In this document: in pieces, positions 37,152 through 45,891 of the stretch
Position numbering within the stretch: the first letter of the stretch is position 1
How the letters are laid out: each line of letters starts with the position of its first letter
DNA from: Rhodocyclaceae bacterium
Lineage (GTDB): Bacteria > Pseudomonadota > Gammaproteobacteria > Burkholderiales > Rhodocyclaceae
Direction: 5' to 3'
DNA length: 58,451 bases
NCBI GenBank assembly: GCA_028714035.1
Contig: JAQTNA010000026.1
Span: 1 to 58,451, forward strand
Notes under the pieces: generated by a model
The model's database searches: none
What the model saw: only the letters and a program-made list of their open reading frames with translations
Told to the model about the DNA's origin: nothing
Made by a program: the position numbers and the translations under genes

Positions 37152-37185
37152 GCAAAAGGGCGGGCCGAATGGCCCGCCCTTTTGC
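37152..37185. terminator. Bidirectional terminator between ppk2 and pagL
   Basis: A 15-bp perfect stem with a GAAT loop and A4/T4 in the arms lies between two convergent genes and can serve both. Confidence 0.88.
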
Positions 37186-37199
37186 TTGTTGCCTGAGCT

Positions 37200-37790
37200 T
37201 CAGAAGCGGTAGCCGAACGAGGCTTGCGAGAAGGTGATGCCGTTGTTGGGTTGCTTGATGCCGGCATTGGAGACGTGTTGCAGGCGCACCGCCACCGAGC
37301 AGGCCAGGCGGGGGCAAAACTGGACGCCGAGCCCCAGAATCTCGCCGAATTCGAACGCGGTGGGCAGTTGGCGCTCCTGATTGATGCGGGTATGGGACAG
37401 CAGATGCATGCCCAGGCCCGCTTCCAGGTAGGGGCGAAAGGCATCCGATGCCAGGGGGTAATAGCGCAGTACCGGCTTGAAACCGATTTCGGTGATGCTG
37501 CGGTTGGTGTTGGTGTTCGGCACCTGGGCTTCCTTGCCGTGCCAGTAGGCGATTTCCGCTTCACCGAGGACCACGGCGGAGCCGCCATTCTGGAAAGTCC
37601 AGGTCTTCAAGGGATCGGTGCGCACGTTGATGCCAAGGGCGTCTACCGCGTTGCCGTTGCCGGCGAAGATCACGCCTTCCACGGCGGATGCCGGCAGGCT
37701 GACGGTGGCGAGGGCCAAGGCCCCGGCCCACAGCAGATTCTTGCAGAGAGTGGCTTCGCGCTTGGCTGCCGGGATGCAATGTTTTTCCAT
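37200..37790 (-). CDS. pagL: PagL-type lipid A 3-O-deacylase
   Basis: A 196-residue outer-membrane protein with a signal peptide (about 1-34, LLWAGALALATVSLPASA). The PagL signature LQHVSNAGIKQPNNGITF near the C-terminus holds the catalytic His and Ser. The chain ends FGYRF, a barrel-assembly terminus. It would remove the 3-position acyl chain from lipid A. ATG 37790 starts MEKHCIPA; the long upstream frame is not needed. The long signal region is slightly unusual. Confidence 0.85.
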   Translation of the reverse strand: MEKHCIPAAKREATLCKNLLWAGALALATVSLPASAVEGVIFAGNGNAVDALGINVRTDPLKTWTFQNGGSAVVLGEAEIAYWHGKEAQVPNTNTNRSITEIGFKPVLRYYPLASDAFRPYLEAGLGMHLLSHTRINQERQLPTAFEFGEILGLGVQFCPRLACSVAVRLQHVSNAGIKQPNNGITFSQASFGYRF

Positions 37791-37904
37791 GAGTCTCGCC
37801 TTCCGGGTCTGATTCGGGTTCGTCGCCGAATTATGCCTCAACTTAAGGACTTGTAGCACTTTGTAAGAGCGCTTGTGAGATAGGCGCCCCAATCCCACTC
37901 CCCA

Positions 37905-40481
37905 CTAGGTCTGCAACTGTTCCAGCAATTCCGTCTCCACTTGCAGCAGCGTCTGCTCCTGGGCCAGGTCGGCGCCCGAGAGGAGGAAGGTGTCCTCCAC
38001 CCGCTCGCCCAGGGTGGCGATCTTGGCGGTGTGCAGGTTGATGCCATGCCTGGCCAGGACCTGGGCCACGGCGAACAAGAGGCCGGGGCGGTCCGCCGCC
38101 GTGATGGAGAGTATCCACAGGCTGCCCTTCTCGTCCGGGCGTATGACCACCTCCGGGGTGATGGGGAAATGCTTGACCAGCCGGGACAGGCGTCCGGCCG
38201 TGGGCTTGTCCGGCGGTGCCTGCTTCGTCAGGCGCTGCACCAGGTCGTGCTCGATGAGACCGATCATGTCCCGCGTATTGAGGGTGTCGGCCGGGTCCAG
38301 GAGGACGAAACTGTCCAGGGCGTAGCCGTGGCGGGTGGTGTGAATCTTGGCGTCCACGATGGAATAGCCGAGCCGGGCGAAGAAGCCGCAGAGCCGCACG
38401 AACAGGTCGCGCTGGTCCCGGGTGTAGATCATTACCTGTAGGCCTTCGCCCGCGGTGGACAGGCGTGCCTTGACCACCGGCTCCTCGCCGGCCGGGCGGT
38501 GATAGAGCATGCGCGTGTGCCAGGTGATCTCTTCCATGTCGTGGCGCATGAAATAGACCGTGTCCAGTTCCTGCCACAAGGCCTCCTCGACACCGGGCAT
38601 GAGGCCATGAAAGCGCAGCTTGCGCCGGACATCCTCCTGCCGCTGCGGGATGCCCAGGGCGACCTCCGGGCTGTCTCCCCTGAGGCGTCGGGAGGTGGTG
38701 CGGAACAAGTCTTCCAGCAGCTTGCCCTTCCAGGCGTTCCACACCTTGGGGCTGGTGCCCCGGATGTCGGCCACGGTCAGCAGGTAGAGGGCGGTCAGGC
38801 GCCGCTGGTTCTGGACCATGTCGGCGAAGGCGCGGATCACCTCCGGATCGCCCAGGTCCTGCTTCTGGGCGACGGCGGACATCGAAAGGTGGTGCTCCAC
38901 CAGGAATACGATGAGGGCGGTGTCCTCCTCGGAAATACCGTGGTCCTTGCAGAATTCCCGCGTGTCCTTCATGCCCAGCTTGGAATGATCGCCGCCCCGG
39001 CCCTTGGCGATGTCGTGGAACAGGGCCGCCACGTAGAGCACCCAGGGTTTCTCGAAGCCGGTGATGAGCCGGCTGCAGAAGGGGTATTCGTGGGCATGCT
39101 CGGCCAGGGTGAAGCGCCGAAGGTTACGCACCACCTGAAGAATGTGCTGATCCACCGTGTAGACGTGGAACAGGTCATGCTGCATCTGGCCCACGATCTT
39201 GCCGAAATTCGGCAGGTACTTGCCCAGGATGCCGTACTGATTCATGCGCCGCAGTGCGTGCACCAGCCCCCTGCGCTGCTGGAACAGTTGCAGGAAGATC
39301 CGGCGGTTCTCCGGGGCGTGCCGGAAATCGCTGTCTATCAGCAGCCGGGCGCGCCACAGGGCGCGCAGGGTGCGCGCGGTCATGCCCCTCAATTCCGACT
39401 GGCGTTCCATGACCAGGAAGCACCGCAGGACGGCGTCGGGATGCTTCTCGAACACGTCCTCGGAGCGTACGTCCAGCATTTCCCGGTCGGACTGGAAATA
39501 CTCGTCAATGACGATCGGGGCATGTTCCCCCTGGTTGAAGATGATGGCTCCCATGCCCTGGAGCAGGATGGTGTTGAGCTGGGTCACCGTCTTGGCGTTG
39601 CGGTAATAGGCCTGCATCAGGCGCTCCGAGGCGCGGTGGTGCTCATGGGCCTCCAGGCCGAAGGCTCGGGCCACCGCTTCCTGGTGATCAAACAGCAGGC
39701 GGTCCTCGCGGCGTCCGGTCAGGTGATGCAGGCGGATGCGCAGATGTTGCAGGAAGTTTTCCGCCTTGGTTACCTGGGCCTGCTCGTGGGGCAGCATCAG
39801 GGAGTGCCGGTGCGCCAGGATGGACCAGGTGCTTCCCAGGCCGCCGGCCCGGCCGATCCAGCCTATGACCTGAAGGTCCCGCAGCCCCCCCGGGCTCTCC
39901 TTGCAGTTGGGCTCCAGGGAGTAGGGCGTGTCGTTGAAGCGGGCGTAACGCTGCTCCTGTTCCAGGCGTTTTGCCTTGTAGAAGGCCTGGGCATCCATCA
40001 CCTCGCGCATGCCGGTCTCGAAGCGCCGGTAGAGATCCAGTTGGCCCCACAGGAAGCGCGCTTCCAGCAGGTTGGTCTCCACGGTCACGTCCCGTGCCGC
40101 TTCTTCCAGGCATTCCGGGAGGGTGCGCACGCTGTGGCCCAGTTCCAGGCCCACGTCCCACAGGGCGCCGACGAAGCGCTCGACGCTGGCCTTGGCTTCC
40201 GGACCGAGATCCCCCGGCAGCAGGATGAGCACATCCACGTCGGAGCAGGGATACAGTTCGCCCCGGCCGTAGCCGCCCACGGCGGCCAGGGCCACGTCGG
40301 TGGGGATGCCGCAGGCGACCACCACTTCCCGGATGATGCCGTCCACCAGGAAGGCGCGTCCCTCCAGGCAGGCCTCCGCGTCGCCGTCGCTCTCGTAGGC
40401 GCGGCGCAACTCTGCCTGGACTTCCTTGTTGCGCTGGCGCAGGGCCTGGATCAGGGCGGGAACCTTGGATGAGTCGTACAT
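37905..40481 (-). CDS. glnD: Bifunctional uridylyltransferase/uridylyl-removing enzyme GlnD
   Basis: An 858-residue GlnD. The nucleotidyltransferase site is GGYGRGELYPCSDVDVLIL (near residue 85), the HD hydrolase domain has LFHDIAKGRGGDHSKLG (near 490), and two C-terminal ACT domains bind glutamine (VMIYTRDQRDLFVRLCGFF and LWILSITAADRPGLLFAVA). It modifies PII proteins by nitrogen state. The start at 40481 follows family alignment. Order map-glnD is the classical arrangement. Confidence 0.97.
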   Translation of the reverse strand: MYDSSKVPALIQALRQRNKEVQAELRRAYESDGDAEACLEGRAFLVDGIIREVVVACGIPTDVALAAVGGYGRGELYPCSDVDVLILLPGDLGPEAKASVERFVGALWDVGLELGHSVRTLPECLEEAARDVTVETNLLEARFLWGQLDLYRRFETGMREVMDAQAFYKAKRLEQEQRYARFNDTPYSLEPNCKESPGGLRDLQVIGWIGRAGGLGSTWSILAHRHSLMLPHEQAQVTKAENFLQHLRIRLHHLTGRREDRLLFDHQEAVARAFGLEAHEHHRASERLMQAYYRNAKTVTQLNTILLQGMGAIIFNQGEHAPIVIDEYFQSDREMLDVRSEDVFEKHPDAVLRCFLVMERQSELRGMTARTLRALWRARLLIDSDFRHAPENRRIFLQLFQQRRGLVHALRRMNQYGILGKYLPNFGKIVGQMQHDLFHVYTVDQHILQVVRNLRRFTLAEHAHEYPFCSRLITGFEKPWVLYVAALFHDIAKGRGGDHSKLGMKDTREFCKDHGISEEDTALIVFLVEHHLSMSAVAQKQDLGDPEVIRAFADMVQNQRRLTALYLLTVADIRGTSPKVWNAWKGKLLEDLFRTTSRRLRGDSPEVALGIPQRQEDVRRKLRFHGLMPGVEEALWQELDTVYFMRHDMEEITWHTRMLYHRPAGEEPVVKARLSTAGEGLQVMIYTRDQRDLFVRLCGFFARLGYSIVDAKIHTTRHGYALDSFVLLDPADTLNTRDMIGLIEHDLVQRLTKQAPPDKPTAGRLSRLVKHFPITPEVVIRPDEKGSLWILSITAADRPGLLFAVAQVLARHGINLHTAKIATLGERVEDTFLLSGADLAQEQTLLQVETELLEQLQT

Positions 40482-40518
40482 GGGAGATTCGAAGCTTGGA
40501 AAAATCGAAAAAGCCATT

Positions 40519-40640
40519 TGAACCGCAGAGGCGCGGAGGCGCAGAGGGAAAACCCCTTAGCCCAAGCCGGGAAATTTATCGAACGGGTCAAAGGTCGCAA
40601 ATCATGGTTTTCTCAGCGCCTCTGCGTCTCTGCGGTGAAT
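40519..40640. repeat. GC-rich inverted-repeat element, copy 1
   Basis: The left arm is ACCGCAGAGGCGCGGAGGCG and the right arm GCGCCTCTGCGTCTCTGCGG, with a non-repetitive centre of about 70 bp. It sits between glnD and map. A second copy occupies 45759-45891 in the SMC operon. Confidence 0.85.
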
Positions 40641-40658
40641 CCGGGTTATTGCCCTGCC

Positions 40659-41459
40659 TTACGCCCCGAACACGGGGCGGGGCGGGGCGCCGGCGGACAG
40701 GGTCAGCACCTCGTGGCCGGTCTCGGTCACCAGGATGGTGTGTTCCCACTGGGCGGACAGGCTGCGGTCCCGGGTGATGATGGTCCAGCCGTCGGGCAGT
40801 TCGGATATGGCCGCCTTGCCGGCATTGATCATGGGCTCGATGGTGAAGATCATGCCCGGTTCCAGCACCGGGCCGGTGCCGGCCTTGCCATAGTGCAGCA
40901 CCTGGGGTTCCTCGTGGAAATGGCTGCCTATGCCGTGGCCGCAGAACTCTTTCACCACGGAGAAACCGTTCCTTTCCGCGTGGTGCTGGACGGTGTGGCC
41001 GATGTCGCCCAGGCGGGCGCCCGGCCTGACCTGGGCTATGCCCAGCCACAGGCATTCCAGGGTCACCTTGCACAGGCGCTTGGCCAGGATGGAAGGCTCG
41101 CCCAGGAGGAACATGCGGCTGGTGTCGCCGTGGTAGCCCTCCTTGATGGTGGTGATGTCCAGGTTGACGATGTCGCCCTTCTTCAGGGCCTTCTCCCCCG
41201 GCACCCCGTGGCACACCACGTGGTTGATCGAGGTGCAGATGGACTTGGGGTAGGGGGCGTAACCGGGCGGCGCGTAATTCAGCGGTGCCGGCACGCAGCC
41301 CTGGACGTTCACCATGTAGTCATGGCACAGCCTGTCCAGTTCGCCGGTGGTCACCCCCGGTTTGACGAAGGGCCCTATGTAATCCAGCACCTCCCCGGCC
41401 AATCGGCCGGCAACGCGCATCTTTGCAATCTCTTCCGGGGTCTTGATGGTGATGCTCAT
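40659..41459 (-). CDS. map: Methionine aminopeptidase type I
   Basis: A 266-residue enzyme. The metal ligands are in VNLDITTIKEGYHGDTSRMF (two Asp), GHGIGSHFHEEP (His) and IFTIEPMIN (Glu), and a final Glu near HTILVTETGHEVL. It removes initiator Met co-translationally. ATG 41459 starts MSITIKTPEEIAKMR; the upstream frame is not conserved. Confidence 0.97.
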   Translation of the reverse strand: MSITIKTPEEIAKMRVAGRLAGEVLDYIGPFVKPGVTTGELDRLCHDYMVNVQGCVPAPLNYAPPGYAPYPKSICTSINHVVCHGVPGEKALKKGDIVNLDITTIKEGYHGDTSRMFLLGEPSILAKRLCKVTLECLWLGIAQVRPGARLGDIGHTVQHHAERNGFSVVKEFCGHGIGSHFHEEPQVLHYGKAGTGPVLEPGMIFTIEPMINAGKAAISELPDGWTIITRDRSLSAQWEHTILVTETGHEVLTLSAGAPPRPVFGA

Positions 41460-41551
41460 GGTTCTGGCGCCAGTCGTAGAACTTGCAAGCCTAGCCGATT
41501 GGGCCGGGGCGCGCAAATGGGTGGTGCGAATACGAAGGCAGACTCGCCGTG

Positions 41552-42112
41552 TTAGGGCCGTTGCCTGAGCCAGGCCAGCACCTCGTCGGCGCTGCGGTCG
41601 GGGGGGAAGACGGGGTAGAACACCTTCCTGATCTGCCCTTCTTCCACGATGAGGCTCAGGCGCCGGTACAGTTCCATCCCGGCCACCGGGAAGGTGGGCA
41701 GGCGCAGGGCCGCCTTCAGGGCGAGGGAAACATCGCTCAGCAGTTCGAACGGCAGGTGCAGCCGGTCATGGACTTCCTTCTGGTAATCGCTGGTCTGGCT
41801 GCTCAGGCCGTAGACGCCCGTGTTCAGGGCCTTGAGCTCGGCGTGGTGATCGCGAAAACCGCAGGACTGGGGCGTGCAGCCGCGAGCGCCGGGGATGCCG
41901 TCCCAGCCCTCGGGCAGGGGCACGCCCGGTTTGCCGGTCATGGGGTAGACGTAGATCACCCAGCGGCCGGAGAGGCTCGAAAGCTCGACCGTCGTGCCGT
42001 CGGTCGCCGGCAGCGCCAGTTCGGGCAGGCGGCAGCCCTCCAGATGGGCCGCCGCGCCGTCGTCCTCCGGCACCGGGAGATCGGCGGGGAGCTGGTTGTA
42101 ATGGGTGCTCAT
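41552..42112 (-). CDS. Peroxiredoxin (AhpC/TSA, PrxQ-like)
   Basis: A 186-residue thioredoxin-fold protein with VIYVYPMTGKPG before the active region GCTPQSCGFRDHHAEL, which holds peroxidatic and nearby resolving Cys residues (CxxxxC). GVYGLSSQTSDYQ and the C-terminal PDRSADEVLAWL are typical of PrxQ-like enzymes. It reduces peroxides in the cytoplasm. It begins only 23 bases after the SMC-like gene, so it is the last gene of that operon. AAGG is placed well before ATG 42112. Confidence 0.85.
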   Translation of the reverse strand: MSTHYNQLPADLPVPEDDGAAAHLEGCRLPELALPATDGTTVELSSLSGRWVIYVYPMTGKPGVPLPEGWDGIPGARGCTPQSCGFRDHHAELKALNTGVYGLSSQTSDYQKEVHDRLHLPFELLSDVSLALKAALRLPTFPVAGMELYRRLSLIVEEGQIRKVFYPVFPPDRSADEVLAWLRQRP

Positions 42113-42135
42113 GGCTTGCCTTTCGGGATGTCGGG

Positions 42136-44928
42136 TCAGTCTTGCATGCGTTTGAGCACGCCGATGGCGGGCGCCCATTCTTCACCGGGGGCCTTCTTGC
42201 GCGTGACCAGGGTGAGCTGGGCCGGGGCGAAGACGTTGGCGTTGTGGGTGACGGGCGTGGTGATGAGGTACTGGGCTCTCGTCGCGCGCAGGAAGGAGCC
42301 GACCCGATCAATGTTGGCCACGTCCAGGTGGGCGAAGGGCTCGTCAATGAAGACGAAGCCGCCGGGACGGCTCTCGTCCATGAGCAGCGCGATGAGCAGG
42401 ATGAGGGACTTCATGACCTGCTGGCCGCCGGACGCCTCGCCGTCGTTCAGTCCCACGGCGCCCTTGCGATCGAAGTCAAAGCGCACCTCCAGGCCGGCCC
42501 GGGCGAGCGCGGCGTCGTCGTTTTCCAGGCTGGGCGCCGGGCATTCCACCTCCACGTGGGCCAGTTCTCCCAGGGCGCGCAGGTTCTTGCCGTACTGGCG
42601 CACGGTGGCTCTCAGCTTGGCGATGTAGGCGGCGCGGGCTTCATCGCTGATGCGCCGGGCGCTGGCACAGTAGCCCTGGCGCTCCCGATAGTCGTTCTCC
42701 CGCTGCTCCACGTCGGCGGCCATGCGGTCGCGCAGGGCCAGCACGGATTCGTCCTTGATCCATTCGCCCGTCTCCAGCCTGTCCTTCAGCCGGCCCAGCT
42801 CGTTCCGGGCGCCGCGGGCATCGCCGTAATGCTGGATCAGCGGCGCGAGACTCTCGGCGGTGCGCCAGGAGCGGGGCATGCCGCGCCGCAGGCGGCGCAG
42901 GCGCTGGATACGCTGGGCCTGTTCATAGCGCCTCTGGCTGCTCTCGGTTTCGATGGTCTTCAGGCGCTCTTCGGCACTGTTCTGGTCCCGCGAGCGCCGC
43001 TCCAGTTCGACCCGGATGCCCGACACCCGGTCCCGGGCCCGTTCCGCCTCGCTCTGCAACTCGCTCCGCTCGGCCAGGGCCGCGGCCTGGGCTTCCCGGG
43101 CCCGGGGCAGGGCGGCTTCGGCCTCCGCGTAGTCCGCCGAGCGGGATGCCAGGAGCTGGGCCGATTGCAGGCCCAGGAGCCGGCTTCTCAGGGCGGAAAA
43201 TCTTTCGTTGGTCTGCTCCAGCCGGGGGCGCAAGGTGGAGAGGCTCCGGTCCAGATTCCCGATGTCCTTCTCCAGTTGCTCGATCCGCGCCTGGCGCGCC
43301 AGTTCGCCGAAATGGAAGTCCGCGGGCCGGCCCAGGTGACGCGCTCCGCGCCGCTCCCGGTGGTAGCCGTCCCGGGTGATCCATTCCTGCTCCCGGGGCA
43401 GATCCCGGGCGGAATCCGCGTCCTCCACCCGGCGCATGCGGTTCAGGAGTTCCGCCAGCCAGCGCGGCGCGTCTTCCGCAAAGCGCACCACTTCGGCCAG
43501 GCTGCCCGGCCGGGGCTGGGGCACCGCTTCCCGCTCCGCCACCACGAAATGGCGGAACCGCTCCCGCTCGCCCAGGGCCCAGGCGGCGAAACGGTCTGAT
43601 TCCTTCTCCAGCAGGATGACGTGGCGATAGGGTTTGAGGACCGCCTCCAGGGCCGGCTGCCAGCCGGCATCGGCCACCTCCACGATCTCGGACAGGCTCC
43701 TGTGGGCGATGCCCGCGTCCTGCAACAGGCGCCGGAAACGTGCCACCTCCGGGTCCGAGGGCGGGCCGCGCCTGTCCCGGGCGGCGCGCAGGGCTTCCGC
43801 CTTCTGCTCGAATTCCTCCTGGAGATGGCGTTCCTCCTGGCGCAGCCCGGTGAGTTCCGATTCGGTGGCCGCAAAGTCCTGCTCCAGGGCCAGGGCGTCC
43901 TGGCCGTGTTCCGCCGCCACCCGGGCGCGCAGCTTGTCCCGCTCGTCCAGCAGTCTCTCCCCGTCCCGCACCCGGTCGCGGGCGGCGGTGTGGGCGTCCT
44001 CGGCCGCCTGCTCCCGGCCCCGGACTTCCGCCAGCAGCCGGTCGCCCTCCTGCTTCTCCCTCTGCACACGCTCCAGGAGCGCCTTCGCCACCTCCAGCCC
44101 CAGGCGGCAGGACTGGCGCTCCATGATCAGGAAGGACAGGTCGCCGCGCTCGGAGGCGATCTGGCGGGAGAGTTCGGAGGCCTCCAGGCGCGGCACGATC
44201 TCGGATTCCAGAGCCAGGGACTCGTCGTGCAAGGACCGCCATTCCAGGTAGCGGTTGGCTTCCTGTTTGCGCGCCTCGGCCTGGGCGCGCAGCCGCTCCA
44301 GGTCCAGGCCCAGGGATGCCATCTCCCGATCGGCGTTGTTTTGCTCCTCCCGCGCCGACTGGTAGTTGTCCAGCACCTCCTTGTCGCCGAAGACATCGAA
44401 CACCAGGTCCAGGAGCGCCCGTGGGCTGTATTCGCACAGCTTGTCCGTGTCGCCCTGTTCCAGGGACAGCACCTTGGCGATGGCCGGGGTGAGCCCGCCC
44501 CAGGCCAGGCGGTTCTGGTAGTCCTTGAGGCCGGCCCATTCCCCCTGTTCCTCCAGGGATTCGATGGGCAGGTCGCCATCCACGATGGCGTAGTCCCGGG
44601 TCCAGTCGCCGCCGGCGCGGCGGATGCGGCAGGCCAGGGTCACCTCGTCCTTCATGCAGGGAAAGAAGGGGCGCTTCCCGCCCGGGGCGGCCTGGTTGGC
44701 CACCACCGCCCGGATCCAGGCGAAGCCGTGCCTTGATCGCCGCACGTAGCGGCGGAAATCCCGCTTGCCCGAGCAGCGCAGGGCGAAGAGGGTGCGCAGG
44801 GCGTCCAGCAGCGTGGTCTTGCCCGAGCCATTGGGGCCGACGATGGTGACGATCTGGGCATCCAGGGGCAGACTGAACCTTTGCCAGTAGTCCCAGTGCA
44901 CCACTTCCAGGGTCTTTATGTGGAACAT
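42136..44928 (-). CDS. SMC-like chromosome-organisation ATPase
   Basis: A 930-residue SMC-family ATPase. Walker A is GPNGSGKTTLLDALRTLF (about 32-49), the signature motif is EASGGQQVMKSLILLIALL and Walker B is GGFVFIDEPFAHLDVAN near the end. Two long coiled-coil halves (about 180-400 and 560-790) flank a hinge-like globule (about 405-545) with AGWQPALEAVLKPYRHVILL. It is shorter than SMC or MukB. The preceding genes encode a winged-helix and a kleisin-like protein, so a MukBEF/MksBEF-like or JetABC-like complex is likely. No JetD/MksG-type nuclease gene is nearby. Confidence 0.85.
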   Translation of the reverse strand: MFHIKTLEVVHWDYWQRFSLPLDAQIVTIVGPNGSGKTTLLDALRTLFALRCSGKRDFRRYVRRSRHGFAWIRAVVANQAAPGGKRPFFPCMKDEVTLACRIRRAGGDWTRDYAIVDGDLPIESLEEQGEWAGLKDYQNRLAWGGLTPAIAKVLSLEQGDTDKLCEYSPRALLDLVFDVFGDKEVLDNYQSAREEQNNADREMASLGLDLERLRAQAEARKQEANRYLEWRSLHDESLALESEIVPRLEASELSRQIASERGDLSFLIMERQSCRLGLEVAKALLERVQREKQEGDRLLAEVRGREQAAEDAHTAARDRVRDGERLLDERDKLRARVAAEHGQDALALEQDFAATESELTGLRQEERHLQEEFEQKAEALRAARDRRGPPSDPEVARFRRLLQDAGIAHRSLSEIVEVADAGWQPALEAVLKPYRHVILLEKESDRFAAWALGERERFRHFVVAEREAVPQPRPGSLAEVVRFAEDAPRWLAELLNRMRRVEDADSARDLPREQEWITRDGYHRERRGARHLGRPADFHFGELARQARIEQLEKDIGNLDRSLSTLRPRLEQTNERFSALRSRLLGLQSAQLLASRSADYAEAEAALPRAREAQAAALAERSELQSEAERARDRVSGIRVELERRSRDQNSAEERLKTIETESSQRRYEQAQRIQRLRRLRRGMPRSWRTAESLAPLIQHYGDARGARNELGRLKDRLETGEWIKDESVLALRDRMAADVEQRENDYRERQGYCASARRISDEARAAYIAKLRATVRQYGKNLRALGELAHVEVECPAPSLENDDAALARAGLEVRFDFDRKGAVGLNDGEASGGQQVMKSLILLIALLMDESRPGGFVFIDEPFAHLDVANIDRVGSFLRATRAQYLITTPVTHNANVFAPAQLTLVTRKKAPGEEWAPAIGVLKRMQD

Positions 44929-44969
44929 TCGGGGTAATCCAGGGGGAAAGCCAAAACCTCGGCACGATT

Positions 44970-45031
44970 CGTAGGTCGGGTTTCAACCCGACAGGGGCGT
45001 CTTGGATGTCGGGCTGAAGCCCGACCTACGG
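44970..45031. repeat. REP-like palindromic element, copy 2
   Basis: GTAGGTCGGGTTTCAACCCGAC and its paired half GTCGGGCTGAAGCCCGACCTAC, related to 35202-35257. It lies in the 109-base gap between the KITE-like and SMC-like genes and may form mRNA hairpins within the operon. Confidence 0.85.
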
Positions 45032-45037
45032 TAGGGG

Positions 45038-45745
45038 TCATTCCAAAGCCTCGCCATCCTCGGTTTCGTCTGCCGCCTCTTCGTTGTCCAGTGCCGGGGA
45101 CTGGGGCAGGCTGCGGCCGGCCTTGGCCAGGACTTCGGCCAGGGTGCCGTGGATGATGCGTTCGGCCAGCACCCGGTAGTCCAGCAGGATGTCCAGGAGC
45201 GGCCCTTCAAGGATCATGCCGGAGCGGCGTTCGATGAAGCCCAGGCGCGCCAGGCGCGGCAGCATGAACTGCCCCAGCTTGTGCCGCCCGCCCAACTGGC
45301 CGGCGAAATCGGCGATGAGGGAGGCTTCCGACAGGGGGGCGGATACCGCCTCGCCCTGGGGCATGGGCCGGGCCGCGCCGAACAGGTCCTCCTGGCCCTC
45401 GTCCTCCAGTTCGTGCCGCGTCAGTTGCCGCTCCCGCTTGGGCAGGATGATGAGCGCCCAGAGGATCACCAGGAGAGCGATCTCGTCCCGTTTCAGCCCC
45501 AGGTTGCTGGCGGCGTATTCCCGCCCATGGCCGAACACCGGTTCATGCACGTCCGGCGTGAGGGCCACCGCCACGTGGGAGGCGTAGGGGTTGTCCAGCA
45601 GTTGCAGGCCCACGGCCGAGAGCCGGTGTTCCAGGTCCTGGCGGAAGCCTTCATCCACCAGGGCGCGGCGCACCAGCGGGTCGGTGCGCGGCAGTGCCCT
45701 GGCGGCGATCAGCCGGGCAGTCAGGGTGCGAAGTTCGTGGTCCAT
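45038..45745 (-). CDS. MukE/JetB-like winged-helix (KITE) subunit
   Basis: A 235-residue acidic protein. It has N-terminal LTARLIAARALPRTDPLVRRALVDEGF, a helical centre (EIALLVILWALIILPKRERQLT) and a second winged-helix unit (HKLGQFMLPRLARLGFIERRSG) before an acidic tail. Tandem winged-helix proteins encoded between a kleisin and an SMC are the usual KITE subunits. No catalytic motif. The assignment rests on context and fold pattern more than on sequence identity. Confidence 0.65.
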   Translation of the reverse strand: MDHELRTLTARLIAARALPRTDPLVRRALVDEGFRQDLEHRLSAVGLQLLDNPYASHVAVALTPDVHEPVFGHGREYAASNLGLKRDEIALLVILWALIILPKRERQLTRHELEDEGQEDLFGAARPMPQGEAVSAPLSEASLIADFAGQLGGRHKLGQFMLPRLARLGFIERRSGMILEGPLLDILLDYRVLAERIIHGTLAEVLAKAGRSLPQSPALDNEEAADETEDGEALE

Positions 45746-45758
45746 GAATTACCTTCTT

Positions 45759-45891
45759 ACCGCAGAGGCGCGGAGGCGCAGAGGAAAACCAAATCCAATA
45801 CCTTCCAACACACAGTCCATATCGTCAATCCAATGCAGTCTGGGCAGAAGGCGAGGGGAGATTTTCTCCGCGCCTCTGCGCCTCTGCGGTT
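45759..45891. repeat. GC-rich inverted-repeat element, copy 2
   Basis: Arms ACCGCAGAGGCGCGGAGGCG and CGCCTCTGCGCCTCTGCGGT match copy 1 at 40519-40640. It fills the gap between the kleisin-like and KITE-like genes and touches the kleisin stop codon. Confidence 0.85.

Noticed and set aside
35066-37588. An 840-codon minus-strand open frame over def and ppk2
   Set aside because: It covers the complements of two well-defined genes and an REP element, so it is a shadow.
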